A stretch of 64,000 bases of DNA from Micromonospora sp. HK10 (GCF_000982955.1 NZ_KQ058830.1:1-64000); one strand, 5' to 3'; positions 25,333 through 33,699 are shown, counted from the stretch's first letter. Notes: generated by a model not told the origin, from the letters alone. Translations and numbers: made by a program.

Positions 25333-25452
25333 TTCCGCAGCCTAGTCCGGCAGCTCGGTGGAATGCGCCCGCTCACCGGCAACCGGCCCTCCCGTCGCGC
25401 CGCCGCGTCTGCCACCATTCCAGGGCGACACGTCGAGCGGATGGGGGCACGG

Positions 25453-26109
25453 GTGCGGATCCTCCTGGTCGAGGACGATCGGCGGGTGGCGGCCGCCCTC
25501 TCGTCGGCGCTGACCCGGCGCGGCTACCAGGTCGAGCACGCGGCCACCGTCGAGGCGGCCCTCTCCGCCGCCCCCTGCGACCTGGTGCTGCTCGACCTGA
25601 CCCTGCCCGACGGGGACGGCACCGACGTGTGCCGGGAGCTGCGCCGGCGCAGCAGCCAGCTCGGCATCATCGCGGTGACCGCCCGCGGCGAGGAACGCGA
25701 CCGGGTGCTCGGCCTGCGGCTGGGCGCCGACGACTACGTGGTGAAGCCCTTCTCGATGGTGGAGTTGCAGGCCCGGATCGAGGCGGTGCTGCGCCGGGCC
25801 GCGCACACCGCGCCGGAGCGCAACCTGATCGAGGCCGGCCCGGTCCGCATCGACGTGGCCGGGCGGACGGTCAGCGTCGCCGGCCGGGGCGTGACGCTGA
25901 CCCGCAAGGAGTTCGACATCCTGCTCTCCCTGGCCCGGCAGCCCGGCGTCGCGGTGCCCCGGGAACGCATCCTGCTCGACGTCTGGGGCACCACCTGGGC
26001 CGACCGGCACACGGTGGAGGTGCACGTCGGCTCGCTGCGCGGCAAGCTCGGCGACCCGACGCTGGTGGAGACCGTACGCGGGGTCGGCTACCGGCTCCGC
26101 GGCGAGTGA
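25453..26109 (+). CDS. OmpR/PhoB family response regulator
   Basis: A 218-residue two-component regulator. The receiver domain is at 1-~115, with acidic pocket VEDD (6-9), phospho-acceptor Asp48 in LVLLDLTLPDGDG and Lys98 in DDYVVKPF. The C-terminal winged helix (about 120-218) has GVTLTRKEFDILLSLA and the recognition end HTVEVHVGSLRGKLGD...TVRGVGYRL. The GTG start puts the first beta strand at residue 2, as usual; an in-frame ATG four codons earlier (25441) is an alternative. The kinase gene follows after 10 nt, so the pair is one operon. The signal and target genes are unknown. Confidence 0.9.
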   Translation: MRILLVEDDRRVAAALSSALTRRGYQVEHAATVEAALSAAPCDLVLLDLTLPDGDGTDVCRELRRRSSQLGIIAVTARGEERDRVLGLRLGADDYVVKPFSMVELQARIEAVLRRAAHTAPERNLIEAGPVRIDVAGRTVSVAGRGVTLTRKEFDILLSLARQPGVAVPRERILLDVWGTTWADRHTVEVHVGSLRGKLGDPTLVETVRGVGYRLRGE

Positions 26110-26119
26110 GGAGCCCCCG

Positions 26120-27706
26120 GTGCGACGCCGGCTGGTGATCAGCTACCTGCTGCTGATGGTGCTCGTGCTGCTCGCCCTGGAGACGCCGCTGGCCGCCACC
26201 CTCGCCACCCGGGAGACCGACCGGGTCCGCGCCGACCGGCTCGCCGACGCCAACCGGTTCGCCTCGCTGGCCGGTCCGGCGCTGCGCGGCGGCGGGCCTG
26301 GCCCGCTCGACGGGGAGCTGGCCGCCTACGACGGGCTGTACGGCATCGGCGCGGCGGTGGTCGACCGGGACCGGCGTACCGTGGCCGCCTCGGCGAGCTG
26401 GCAGTTCGGCCCGCGCGCCGACGAGGCGCTGGACACCGCGCTGGCCGGGCAGCAGGCCAGCGGGCCGGATTCGGTGTGGCCGTGGGGGGACGGGCCGCTG
26501 GTGGTGGCCGTCCCGATCAACGACGGCGGCGAGGTGCTGGGCGCCGTGGTCACCGCCACCCCGGCCAGCTCGGTACGCCGTACCATCGCCGCCTGGTGGC
26601 TGCTGCTCGCCGGCATCGGCCTGCTCGCTGTGCTGGCCTGCGTCTCCACCGCGTTCGGGCTGGCCGGCTGGGTGCTGCGCCCGGTGACCGAGCTGGACGC
26701 GGTCACCCACGAGATCGCCGAGGGGCGCCGGACCGCGCGGGTGCGTCCCCGGCTCGGCCCGCCCGAGCTGCGCCGGCTCGCGACCAGCTTCAACCACATG
26801 GCCGACGCGGTCTCCGACGTGATGGACCGGCAGCGGGCCTTCGTCGCGCACGCCAGCCACCAGCTGCGCAATCCGTTGACCGCGCTGCGGCTGCGGGTCG
26901 AGGAGCTGGGGTTGAGCCTGACCGACGCCGACGGGCGTGCCGAGCACCGGCTGGCCCTGGAGGAGACCGACCGGCTGGCCACCGTGCTGGACGCGCTGCT
27001 CACCCTGGCCCGGGCGGAACGCGAGGAGAACCAGCGGGTCACCGTCGACGCCGCCGAGGTGGCCGCCTCCCGGGTGGCGGCCTGGCTGCCGCTGGCCCGG
27101 CACCGCTCGGTCGCGCTGCGGCTTGACACCACCACCGCCCCCGCGTACGCCCGGACCGTGCCGACCGCCATCGACCAGGCCCTCGACGCGTTGATCGACA
27201 ATGCGGTCAAGTTCAGCGGGGCCGGGGGCGAGGTGACGGTGACCGTGCGGGCGGCCGACGGCGGGGTCGCGCTGGCGGTGCGGGACACCGGCCCCAGCAT
27301 GACGACCAGCCAGCTCGACCAGGCCACCGAGCGGTTCTGGCGGGCACCCGACGCGCAGAACGTGGACGGGGTCGGGCTGGGCCTGACCATCGTGGCGGTG
27401 CTGGTCGACGCCTCCGACGGGCGGCTGGTGATGCGTCAGGCCGAGCCGCGCGGGCTGGTCGCCGAGCTGTGGTTCCCCGCCCCGGACGCACCTGCCCTCC
27501 ACGGACCAGCCCCGAACGAGCCAGGCCTGGACACACCAGCTCGGGACGGATCAGGCCCGGACGGGCCAGGCCAGGACGCACCAGCCCGGGACGGATCAGG
27601 CCCGGACGGACCGGCGCCGGACGGGCCGGCCCCGGACAGCCCTGCGGCAGACGGGGAGCAGACCCCGCCGACCGGCCCGCCGCGGGCGCCGGTCGGCACC
27701 GGCTGA
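26120..27706 (+). CDS. Two-component sensor histidine kinase with Pro/Asp/Gly repeat tail
   Basis: A 528-residue membrane kinase. The first TM is at about 6-28, an extracytoplasmic sensor region at ~30-155, the second TM at ~158-184 and HAMP at ~185-240. The H-box HASHQLRNPLTALRLR carries phospho-acceptor His247. The ATPase region has DALIDNAVKFS, DTGPSM and GVGLGLTIV. After the catalytic domain the last ~75 residues are a low-complexity tail with an in-frame 15-residue repeat (PARDGSGPDGP occurs twice, 45 nt apart). The tail is not needed for catalysis and is variable in such kinases. GTGAGGAG overlaps the regulator stop and serves as its ribosome site. Confidence 0.88.
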   Translation: MRRRLVISYLLLMVLVLLALETPLAATLATRETDRVRADRLADANRFASLAGPALRGGGPGPLDGELAAYDGLYGIGAAVVDRDRRTVAASASWQFGPRADEALDTALAGQQASGPDSVWPWGDGPLVVAVPINDGGEVLGAVVTATPASSVRRTIAAWWLLLAGIGLLAVLACVSTAFGLAGWVLRPVTELDAVTHEIAEGRRTARVRPRLGPPELRRLATSFNHMADAVSDVMDRQRAFVAHASHQLRNPLTALRLRVEELGLSLTDADGRAEHRLALEETDRLATVLDALLTLARAEREENQRVTVDAAEVAASRVAAWLPLARHRSVALRLDTTTAPAYARTVPTAIDQALDALIDNAVKFSGAGGEVTVTVRAADGGVALAVRDTGPSMTTSQLDQATERFWRAPDAQNVDGVGLGLTIVAVLVDASDGRLVMRQAEPRGLVAELWFPAPDAPALHGPAPNEPGLDTPARDGSGPDGPGQDAPARDGSGPDGPAPDGPAPDSPAADGEQTPPTGPPRAPVGTG

Positions 27707-27728
27707 GGGCGCCGGTCGGCACCGGCTG
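27686..27728. repeat. Two-copy 23-bp repeat over the kinase stop codon
   Basis: The 20-mer GCGCCGGTCGGCACCGGCTG occurs at 27686-27705 and 27709-27728. The first copy contains the T and G of the kinase TGA stop. The period of 23 is not a multiple of three. Confidence 0.6.
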
Positions 27729-27740
27729 GGAGCGCCGGGG

Positions 27741-28703
27741 TCAGGGTTTGTTGGCGCGGTACCAGTCGGCCGCGCCGGGATGCAGCGGCAGGGGAGCGGT
27801 GACGATCGCGGCGCGGGGACTCATCCGGCCGGCGGCCGGATGCGCGGCGGCCAACTCCTCCCGGCGTTCCATCAGCAGCCGGGTCACGTCCCGCACCAGG
27901 GACTCCGGCAGGTTCGCCCGGACGATCAGGTAGTTCGGGTTCGCCACCGTGCTGACCGGATCGGTGCGGTACACCGAGTGCGGGATGTCCCGCGTCACGT
28001 AGACCTGTCCGTAGGCGCGGCGCAGCGGCTCGGTCCACTCGCCCAGGTCGACCATCCGCACGCTGGTCCGGCCGGCCAGCTCGGCGACGCCGCGCACCGG
28101 CAGCCCACCGGAGAAGAAGAACGCGTCGATCTGGCCGGCCCGCAGCGCGGCCACCGAGTCGTCCAGGCCGAGGTGCTCCTGGTGGACCCGGTCGCCGCCG
28201 AGCTGGGCCACCGCGAGCAGCCGCTTCACGGTGACCTCGGTGCCGGAACCGTCGGCGCCCACCGAGACCCGCCGGCCGCGCAGGTCGGCGAGCGTGCGTA
28301 CCGGGCCGCCGGCCGTGGTGACCAGGTGCAGCAGGTCGTCGTAGACGCGGGCCACGGCGAGCACGGCGGGGTGCTCGGGGGCGCGCGGAGGCAGCACGTC
28401 GGCCTGGGTGAACCCCAGCTCCGCCGCGCCCGTGCCGACCAGCCGGACGTTCTGCGCCGACGCGGCGGTGACCTCCACGCTGGCGCGTACCCCCGGCAGC
28501 TCCCGGTTGAGGATGGCGGCCAGCGACTGGCCGAAGGCGTGGTAGACGGCGGTCGGGCTGCCCGTGGCGATCCGGATCGGGACCGGCTCGGTCGGCTCGT
28601 CCCGGCAACTGGCCAGCGCGGCCAGGGCCGACCCGAGCAGGATGAGCAGCGCGAGCGGCGCGGCGACCCGGCGTCGTCCGGGCACGGACCAGTGTCGGCT
28701 CAC
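27741..28703 (-). CDS. TAXI family (TRAP-type) solute-binding lipoprotein
   Basis: A 320-residue exported protein. The basic, hydrophobic signal ends in a lipobox (ALASC; Cys at about 33), so it is a membrane-attached lipoprotein. The body matches the TAXI solute receptor family: IRIATGSPTAVYHAFGQSLA, LGFTQADVL, LADLRGRRVSVGADGSGTEVT, a ligand-side DAFFFSGGLPV and a C-terminal PLHPGAADWYR. These proteins bind small organic acids or amino acids for a DctQM-type permease. No permease gene is present here, so it may work with a distant one or as the sensor partner of the adjacent two-component system. The GTG start is chosen for signal-peptide length; there is no clear ribosome site. Confidence 0.85.
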   Translation of the reverse strand: MSRHWSVPGRRRVAAPLALLILLGSALAALASCRDEPTEPVPIRIATGSPTAVYHAFGQSLAAILNRELPGVRASVEVTAASAQNVRLVGTGAAELGFTQADVLPPRAPEHPAVLAVARVYDDLLHLVTTAGGPVRTLADLRGRRVSVGADGSGTEVTVKRLLAVAQLGGDRVHQEHLGLDDSVAALRAGQIDAFFFSGGLPVRGVAELAGRTSVRMVDLGEWTEPLRRAYGQVYVTRDIPHSVYRTDPVSTVANPNYLIVRANLPESLVRDVTRLLMERREELAAAHPAAGRMSPRAAIVTAPLPLHPGAADWYRANKP

Positions 28704-28785
28704 GCGCTGCACTGTGCGCCGCGCACGGCCCGCGGCGCAAGCCCGGGCCGGGTGTGACGGGCGGCACGAACCACACCGCAGCCGC

Positions 28786-28924
28786 GCCACGGCTGCCCCC
28801 TCCGGCAGCGTGACCGCGGCGCCGGCCCGGTAGCCACGGCCGCCCCCTCCGGCACTGTGACCGCAGCGCCGGCCCGGTAGCCACGGACCCCTTCCGGCAC
28901 CGTGACCGCGGCGCCGGCCCGGTC
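28786..28924. repeat. 47-bp tandem repeat, three copies
   Basis: Copies at 28786-28832, 28833-28879 and 28880-28924 (the last 2 nt shorter) share GCCACGG...CCGGCA followed by GTGACCGC and GCGCCGGCCCGGTA. They lie in a 365-bp stretch (28704-29068) that holds no gene. Because 47 is not a multiple of three, open frames crossing it are artefacts. The stretch also contains the promoter region of the lipoprotein gene and the 3' flank of the next minus-strand gene. Confidence 0.8.
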
Positions 28925-29068
28925 GCCGCCGCCGAGGACGCCGGTCGGCGCCGGCGTACCGGCAGGTGGCCGGGGGAGCGGAGCCCCGGTCCCGGTGGGG
29001 GCCCCGCCCACCCGGAGCAGAGGGGGTGCGCCCCGGCGGCGCGGTCGCGGGTGGCCGCCGGGCGCGGT

Positions 29069-29740
29069 TCAGTAGGCGGTCACGGGCGGGGCGAGCGTCG
29101 CGCTGGCCAGGATCCGGGTCCGGTGCGGACCGTTGGCGACGCTCACCAGGAAACAGCCGGCGCCCGGCCGCAGCATCGCCGGGACGTCCAGCAGGGCCGC
29201 GCCGCGCACCAGCACGGCGGCCAGGTCCCGGTCGGCCAGCCGGATGCCGAGACTGTGCCGGCGGACGTGCCGCCCGCCGGCCAGCAGCGCCGCCCGCCAG
29301 GCGGCGGCGGCCAGCCGTGGCCGCCACACCCGCCGAGCCGGTGAGGCGCCGGGCACCGGGCCGCCGAGCAGCTCCCGCCGGCCCTGCCGCCAGGCTGCCT
29401 CCACCAGCGTCGCGTACGCCGGCCGGTGCTCGCGCGGCACGGACAGCCGGTGCACCTCGTAGCGGCGGCGCAACCCGCCGGTGGCCAGCTCGTGCTCGAC
29501 CGGCACGGCGAGGCGGCCGAGCAACTGCCGCAGGCGGCGGGCCGCGTCCTCCCGGTTGAACTCGGCGACCCCGCCCCGGTACGTGCCGGTGCCCGGACGG
29601 CGCAGGTCGGTGGCCGGCGGCGGAGTGCAGCGCAGCAGGCAGGCGACCTCGAACGCGTCGGCCACGGTCGGCCAGTCCAGCGGGGGCAGGGTCGACGGCG
29701 GGCGGGGCCGGTCGAGCAGGGTCACGGGCTCGGGGGCCAT
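29069..29740 (-). CDS. Conserved-looking protein of unknown function, faintly WhiA-like
   Basis: A 223-residue basic protein that I cannot assign to a family. The ATG has AAGGAG 7 nt upstream and codon use is normal, so the gene is real. The central part holds VEHELATGGLRRRYEVHRL. The C-terminal half reads AAWRAALLAGGRHVRRHSLG followed by DRDLAAVLVRGAALLDVPAM, which faintly recalls the LAGLIDADG-like repeats of WhiA (AFLRGAFLAxGS... pattern). That resemblance is by eye only. There is no signal peptide or membrane segment. It is transcribed in the same direction as the upstream yaaA gene, 95 nt apart. Confidence 0.6.
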   Translation of the reverse strand: MAPEPVTLLDRPRPPSTLPPLDWPTVADAFEVACLLRCTPPPATDLRRPGTGTYRGGVAEFNREDAARRLRQLLGRLAVPVEHELATGGLRRRYEVHRLSVPREHRPAYATLVEAAWRQGRRELLGGPVPGASPARRVWRPRLAAAAWRAALLAGGRHVRRHSLGIRLADRDLAAVLVRGAALLDVPAMLRPGAGCFLVSVANGPHRTRILASATLAPPVTAY

Positions 29741-29835
29741 CGCAGTGCTCCTTGTCGACGTCGGGGTCCCCCTACGGTGGCCCCGTCGCTGCCGGGGCGG
29801 AACCGCTGCGCCCGAGCCTTGAGCAAAAATTGCGG

Positions 29836-30633
29836 CTACAGCTCGGTCACCACGACGTCGACCTGGCGCGGCCGGCCGGCCACCGACGGTTGCTCCTCGA
29901 CCTGGTACTTGAGCTCGCGCAGCGCCCCGACCAGGGCGGCGGCGGTGCGGGGCCGGGCCCCGGCGGTCAGCAGGTCCCGGACCAGCCGGCCCTTGGTGGC
30001 CTTGTTGAAGTGGCTGACCACCGAGCGGGTCGGCACCCCGTCGACCTCGCGCTCGTGCAGCACCCGCACGGTGACGGTGCGTTCGGCCAGCACGCCGCGG
30101 GGCGCCCAGGTGGCCGCGTACGCCCCGGACCGCAGGTCCAGCACCGGCCCGGCGCCGGCGGCCGCCGTCATCGCCGGGGCGAGGGCCCGCCGCCAGTACG
30201 CCGACAGCGCCCCGATCCCCGGCAGCTTCGCCCCGATCGGGCAGCGGTACGGCGGGATCCGGTCGGTGAGCCGGACCGCGCCCCACAGACCGGAGCTGAT
30301 CAGCACGCTGCGGCGGGCCAGCCGGTCGGCCGCGGGCGGCAACGAGGCCAGGTCGAGCGCCTCGTACAGCACCCCGGTGTAGACCTTCGCGGCCGGCGCG
30401 GTGGCGGCCTGCCGCAGCCGGGCGTTGCGGCGCAGGTCGCCGCGCTGGCCCGCGCTGAGGCCCAGGGCGGCCCGGGCCGCCGCCTCGTCCGGCCCGGCGC
30501 AGAGCGCGACGAGGGCGGTCAGCACCTCGTCCCGGGCCGGGGTCAGCTCCGGCAGGGCCAGCCGGGACAGGTCCAGCCGCCGGCCGGCGCCGGCCTCGAC
30601 CTTCCCCTCGGACGGGGGCAGCAGGATGAGCAC
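29836..30633 (-). CDS. yaaA: YaaA/DUF328 family peroxide-stress protein
   Basis: A 265-residue member of the YaaA family, which limits free intracellular iron and oxidative damage and binds DNA. The start LILLPPSEGK matches the family LILxSPAK-type N-terminus. Further motifs are SGLWGAVRLTDRIPPYRCPI and a C-terminal SHFNKATKGRLVRDLL corresponding to the NxxKKARG region. I start it at the GTG two codons inside the longest frame: TAATCT (30640-30645, minus strand) then sits 6 nt upstream as a -10 box of a leaderless mRNA, and the protein begins MLILLPP as in the family. Adjacent to the GT-C gene on the same strand. Confidence 0.88.
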   Translation of the reverse strand: MLILLPPSEGKVEAGAGRRLDLSRLALPELTPARDEVLTALVALCAGPDEAAARAALGLSAGQRGDLRRNARLRQAATAPAAKVYTGVLYEALDLASLPPAADRLARRSVLISSGLWGAVRLTDRIPPYRCPIGAKLPGIGALSAYWRRALAPAMTAAAGAGPVLDLRSGAYAATWAPRGVLAERTVTVRVLHEREVDGVPTRSVVSHFNKATKGRLVRDLLTAGARPRTAAALVGALRELKYQVEEQPSVAGRPRQVDVVVTEL

Positions 30634-30654
30634 CGGCACAGATTACGGCCCGGC

Positions 30655-32265
30655 TCAGCGCCACGGTCGCACGGCGCTCTCCGGGTGGTACACGCGATAG
30701 CCGCCGGCCTCGGCCACCACGGCGGCGTCGGCCCGGTCGCCGAGCAGCCGGCGCAGCCCGCGCTCCGCCGACGAGCCCAGCGGCACCACGTACCCGGGCC
30801 GGGGCGCCCGCCCGACCCGCTTCCAGTACGCCGGGTAGCGGTTCTGTCCCGGGGTCAGGTTGCCGTCCAGCACCGCGCAGACCACCCGCTCGCCGGTGTT
30901 GAAGATCAGCCGGTTGCAGGTCCAGTAGTCCGAGTAGACCTCGTGCAGGCCGGCCCGGCGGACCGCGTCGGCCAACTCGCGGGCCCGCCGTTCCTCGGCG
31001 CGCAGCGCCGGCGCGTCGGCGACGAACGCCACGGTGCCGGCGAGCGTGCCGGCGGCCAACGCGACCAGCACCAGGGTGGCCAGGGCGCCGCCGAGTCGGG
31101 CCAGCATCCCGGCCGCGCCCCGCCAGGCGTACCCGGCGGCCAGCCAGAGCGGCCAGAGCACCACCGGCAGCGAGAGTTGCAGCACCGACAGGTAGCGGGC
31201 GTTGCCCAGCGGGTCGGTGGCCGACAGCGGGCTGCGGACGTACCCGAGCAGGGTGAGCACCGCGCCGACGACCAGCGCGAGGATGGCCACGGCCCGGACC
31301 CGCGCGGCCGGGTCCGCGGCCCGCCGGTAGGCGACCAGCCCGAGCCCGGCGGCGGCCAGCAGCAGCGGCGGAAGGAGCAGCCCGAACCAGCCCGCCCAGC
31401 GGGCACAGCCGTCCATCGGGCAGAGGCCGGTCGCCAGCGGCACGCCCTCCAGCAGCCCGCCGTGCAGCCGCTCGGTGAGCGTCGGGGCCAGCCCGTCCTT
31501 GGTGCTGATCTCCCGGAACACCGACAGCGAGTCCTGCCCGTCCGGGGCGATCAGATTGTCCTTGATCATCGGGGCCAGGCCGATCAGGAACCCGCCCAGC
31601 AGCAGCACGCCCGGCCAGCCGACCAGCTCCCGGGGCACCGCCCAGACCAGCACCAGCGCCGCCACCGCCAGGTAGGGCGCGATCAGCCAGTCGGACCAGA
31701 GCGCCACCCCGGCGAGCAGCCCGAACGCCCCGGTGGCCAGCCAGCGGTGCCGGACCCGGTCGTCGGCCAGGGCCAGCGCGATCAGCAGCATGGCCAGGAC
31801 CGCCGGCTTCACCTCCGGCCGCCCGCCCACCACGGTGAGCTGGTCCCGCACCACCCGCTCCGAGCCGAGCGCGAGCAGGCCCACCACGAAGGTGGCCAGC
31901 CAGGGGGAGAGGAGCCGGCGGGTCAGCCGGTACGTCAGCCAGAGGAACACCGCGTAGAGCACCAGCAGCGGCAGCCGCAGCACCGGCCAGCTGGGGCCGG
32001 TCAGCGCGAGCAGCGGGGCCGCCAGGTAGGACTCCAGCATGCCCATGTAGCGCTGGCCGTACAGGAAGACGGGCCGCTCGTGGCCGGTGGCGATGTGCAG
32101 GGCGGCCAGGCCGAAGGTCGCCTCGTCGCTGTTCGAGGTGGGCAGGGTCAGCAGCGTCAGGACCAGCCGGTAACCGACCCCGGCCACGCCGAGCAGCAGC
32201 GCCACCAGCGCCGGCCGGTCGAGCGTCGGACGCCGTCGCCTCGGGTCCCGCACTGGTGTCGACAC
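30655..32265 (-). CDS. GT-C type membrane glycosyltransferase (ArnT/PMT-like fold)
   Basis: A 536-residue polytopic membrane protein with about 11 hydrophobic segments. The first loop carries SNSDEATFGLAALHIATG, where the acidic pair is placed as in GT39/ArnT-type enzymes that use polyprenyl-phosphate sugars. GHERPVFLYGQRYMGMLESY in the first loop is typical of this group in actinobacteria. The soluble C-terminal part (~430-536) includes DYWTCNRLIFNTGERVVCAV. The likely role is transfer of a lipid-linked sugar to an extracytoplasmic acceptor; the acceptor is unknown. The GTG start is uncertain, and a TTG two codons earlier is possible. It is divergent from the App1-like gene with 129 nt between. 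Confidence 0.75.
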   Translation of the reverse strand: MSTPVRDPRRRRPTLDRPALVALLLGVAGVGYRLVLTLLTLPTSNSDEATFGLAALHIATGHERPVFLYGQRYMGMLESYLAAPLLALTGPSWPVLRLPLLVLYAVFLWLTYRLTRRLLSPWLATFVVGLLALGSERVVRDQLTVVGGRPEVKPAVLAMLLIALALADDRVRHRWLATGAFGLLAGVALWSDWLIAPYLAVAALVLVWAVPRELVGWPGVLLLGGFLIGLAPMIKDNLIAPDGQDSLSVFREISTKDGLAPTLTERLHGGLLEGVPLATGLCPMDGCARWAGWFGLLLPPLLLAAAGLGLVAYRRAADPAARVRAVAILALVVGAVLTLLGYVRSPLSATDPLGNARYLSVLQLSLPVVLWPLWLAAGYAWRGAAGMLARLGGALATLVLVALAAGTLAGTVAFVADAPALRAEERRARELADAVRRAGLHEVYSDYWTCNRLIFNTGERVVCAVLDGNLTPGQNRYPAYWKRVGRAPRPGYVVPLGSSAERGLRRLLGDRADAAVVAEAGGYRVYHPESAVRPWR

Positions 32266-32394
32266 GACCAACGCCCCCGTCGTCGCCTGCGACCGCAGTT
32301 TTTCACGGCGCCGGGCGGCGGCGGGGTGGATCCGCGCACTCCGCCCGGCCCCACTCGCGTGGCCGGGTCCCCCGGGTTGTGGCAGGGTGGCAGC

Positions 32395-33435
32395 GTGCCA
32401 CCGACACCACCGGACCAACTGGCCGTGCCGCAGCTGCACCGGGCGGCGCGGATCGAGGACGCCGTGCACGGCCTGGTGGAGCGCCGGCTGCGCCGCACCG
32501 GATGGCAGGCCAACATCATCGCGTACGCCGGCTACGGCGCACCGGGCTGGGCGCGGGTGCTCTGCCGGGTGCTGCTCGGCCGCCCCGACACCCGCCAGCG
32601 CGGCCGGCTGGAGAAGGTCCGGGGCTGGCGCAGCTTCGCCACCCTGCCGGCCAAGTACGCGACCGTCACCATCGAGGCCGGCGGCGTACGCCGGGAGGCG
32701 ACCGCCGACCGCAGCGGCTTCGTCGACACCGTCATCGAGGCCGACTTCACCCCGGGCTGGGGCTGCGTACGCCTGAGCGTCCCCGACGCGGAGCCGGTGG
32801 ACGCCCTGGTCCGGATCCTCGACCCGGATGTCCGGTTCGGCATCCTCTCCGACATCGACGACACGGTGATGGTGACCGCGCTGCCCCGGCCGCTGCTCGC
32901 CGCGTGGAACACCTTCGTCCTCGACGAGCACGCCCGGGCCGCCGTGCCCGGCATGGCCGTGCTGTACGAGCGGCTGGTCACCGCCCACCCCGGCGCGCCC
33001 GTCTTCTACCTCTCCACCGGCGCCTGGAACGTGGCGCCGACGCTGACCCGGTTCCTCTCCCGGCACCTCTACCCGGCCGGGCCGCTGCTGCTCACCGACT
33101 GGGGGCCGACCGCCGACCGGTGGTTCCGCAGCGGCCGGGAGCACAAGCGGGCCACCCTGGCCCGGCTGGCCCGGGAGTTTCCCGACGTGCGGTGGCTGCT
33201 GATCGGCGACGACGGGCAGCACGACCAGGAGATCTACCGGGAGTTCGCGGCCGCCCACCCGGACAACGTGGCCGGGGTGGCGATCCGTCGGCTCTCGCCC
33301 ACCCAGTCGGTGCTGGCCGGCAGCCTGCCCACCCCGCCGGACCGCCCGTCCGCCGGCCCGGTGGGGCAGAAGTGGCTCGCCGCCCCGGACGGCGCCGGCC
33401 TCTGGAAACTGCTGCGCGAAGCCGGGCTGGTCTGA
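32395..33435 (+). CDS. App1 family (DUF2183) phosphatidate phosphatase-like protein
   Basis: A 346-residue protein. The N-terminal ~135 residues form a beta-rich domain with WRSFATLPAKYATVTIEAG. The HAD-like phosphatase core has the nucleophile motif FGILSDIDDTVMVT (DxDxT), then FYLSTGAWNVAPTLTRFL and LIGDDGQHDQEIYREFA. This is the App1/DUF2183 pattern; yeast App1 dephosphorylates phosphatidic acid. The bacterial substrate is unproven. CAGGGT lies 6 nt before the GTG, close to the TAGGGT -10 box used by other leaderless genes here. No signal peptide. It converges on glgB across a 342-nt repeat-bearing spacer. Confidence 0.85.
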   Translation: MPPTPPDQLAVPQLHRAARIEDAVHGLVERRLRRTGWQANIIAYAGYGAPGWARVLCRVLLGRPDTRQRGRLEKVRGWRSFATLPAKYATVTIEAGGVRREATADRSGFVDTVIEADFTPGWGCVRLSVPDAEPVDALVRILDPDVRFGILSDIDDTVMVTALPRPLLAAWNTFVLDEHARAAVPGMAVLYERLVTAHPGAPVFYLSTGAWNVAPTLTRFLSRHLYPAGPLLLTDWGPTADRWFRSGREHKRATLARLAREFPDVRWLLIGDDGQHDQEIYREFAAAHPDNVAGVAIRRLSPTQSVLAGSLPTPPDRPSAGPVGQKWLAAPDGAGLWKLLREAGLV

Positions 33436-33535
33436 GCCGGACGGGCCCTTCCGGCACGCTGTGGCCCTCCGGCGCGCCCGCGACCGGGGTCTGTGACGGA
33501 GGGTAGCGCCGGTCGCTGGGCAGGACAGGTGAGAG

Positions 33536-33577
33536 CGATATGCCGCTGAGGCATGAATATGACTCAGCGGCATATCG
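33536..33577. repeat. Perfect 15-bp inverted repeat between convergent genes
   Basis: CGATATGCCGCTGAG (33536-33550) and CTCAGCGGCATATCG (33563-33577) are exact reverse complements around a 12-nt AT-rich loop (GCATGAATATGA). The element is much richer in A/T than its surroundings. It lies between the stop codons of the App1-like gene and glgB, so it could act as a bidirectional terminator, but there is no T tract. It may also be a dispersed repetitive element. Confidence 0.8.
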
Positions 33578-33613
33578 GCTAGAAGTCCTACCTCCGCCTG
33601 GCCCGGGCCACGC

Positions 33614-33699
33614 CGGGGTGCGGCGAGCGGCGGGGTGCGGCGCGCGGCGGGGTGCGGCGCATGGCGGGGTGCGGCGCACGGCGGGGGTGCGGCGCGCGG
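33614..33699. repeat. 17-bp tandem repeat, five copies
   Basis: The unit CGGGGTGCGGCGCGCGG is repeated at 33614, 33631, 33648, 33665 and 33682 (last copy 18 bp) with 1-2 changes per copy. It lies 3' of glgB; degenerate GGTGCGG units continue to about 33750. The whole 33436-33777 spacer holds no gene. A 17-bp period breaks any reading frame. Confidence 0.85.

Noticed and set aside
28700-29011. Frame with repeated RAGAAVTVPEG-like residues
   Set aside because: It is a by-product of the 47-bp tandem repeat; the unit is not a multiple of three, so the frame changes between copies.
29752-33435. 1227-codon frame on the plus strand
   Set aside because: Its first ~880 codons are antisense to yaaA and the GT-C gene and read as low-complexity G/R/Q sequence; only the App1-like C-terminal part is real.
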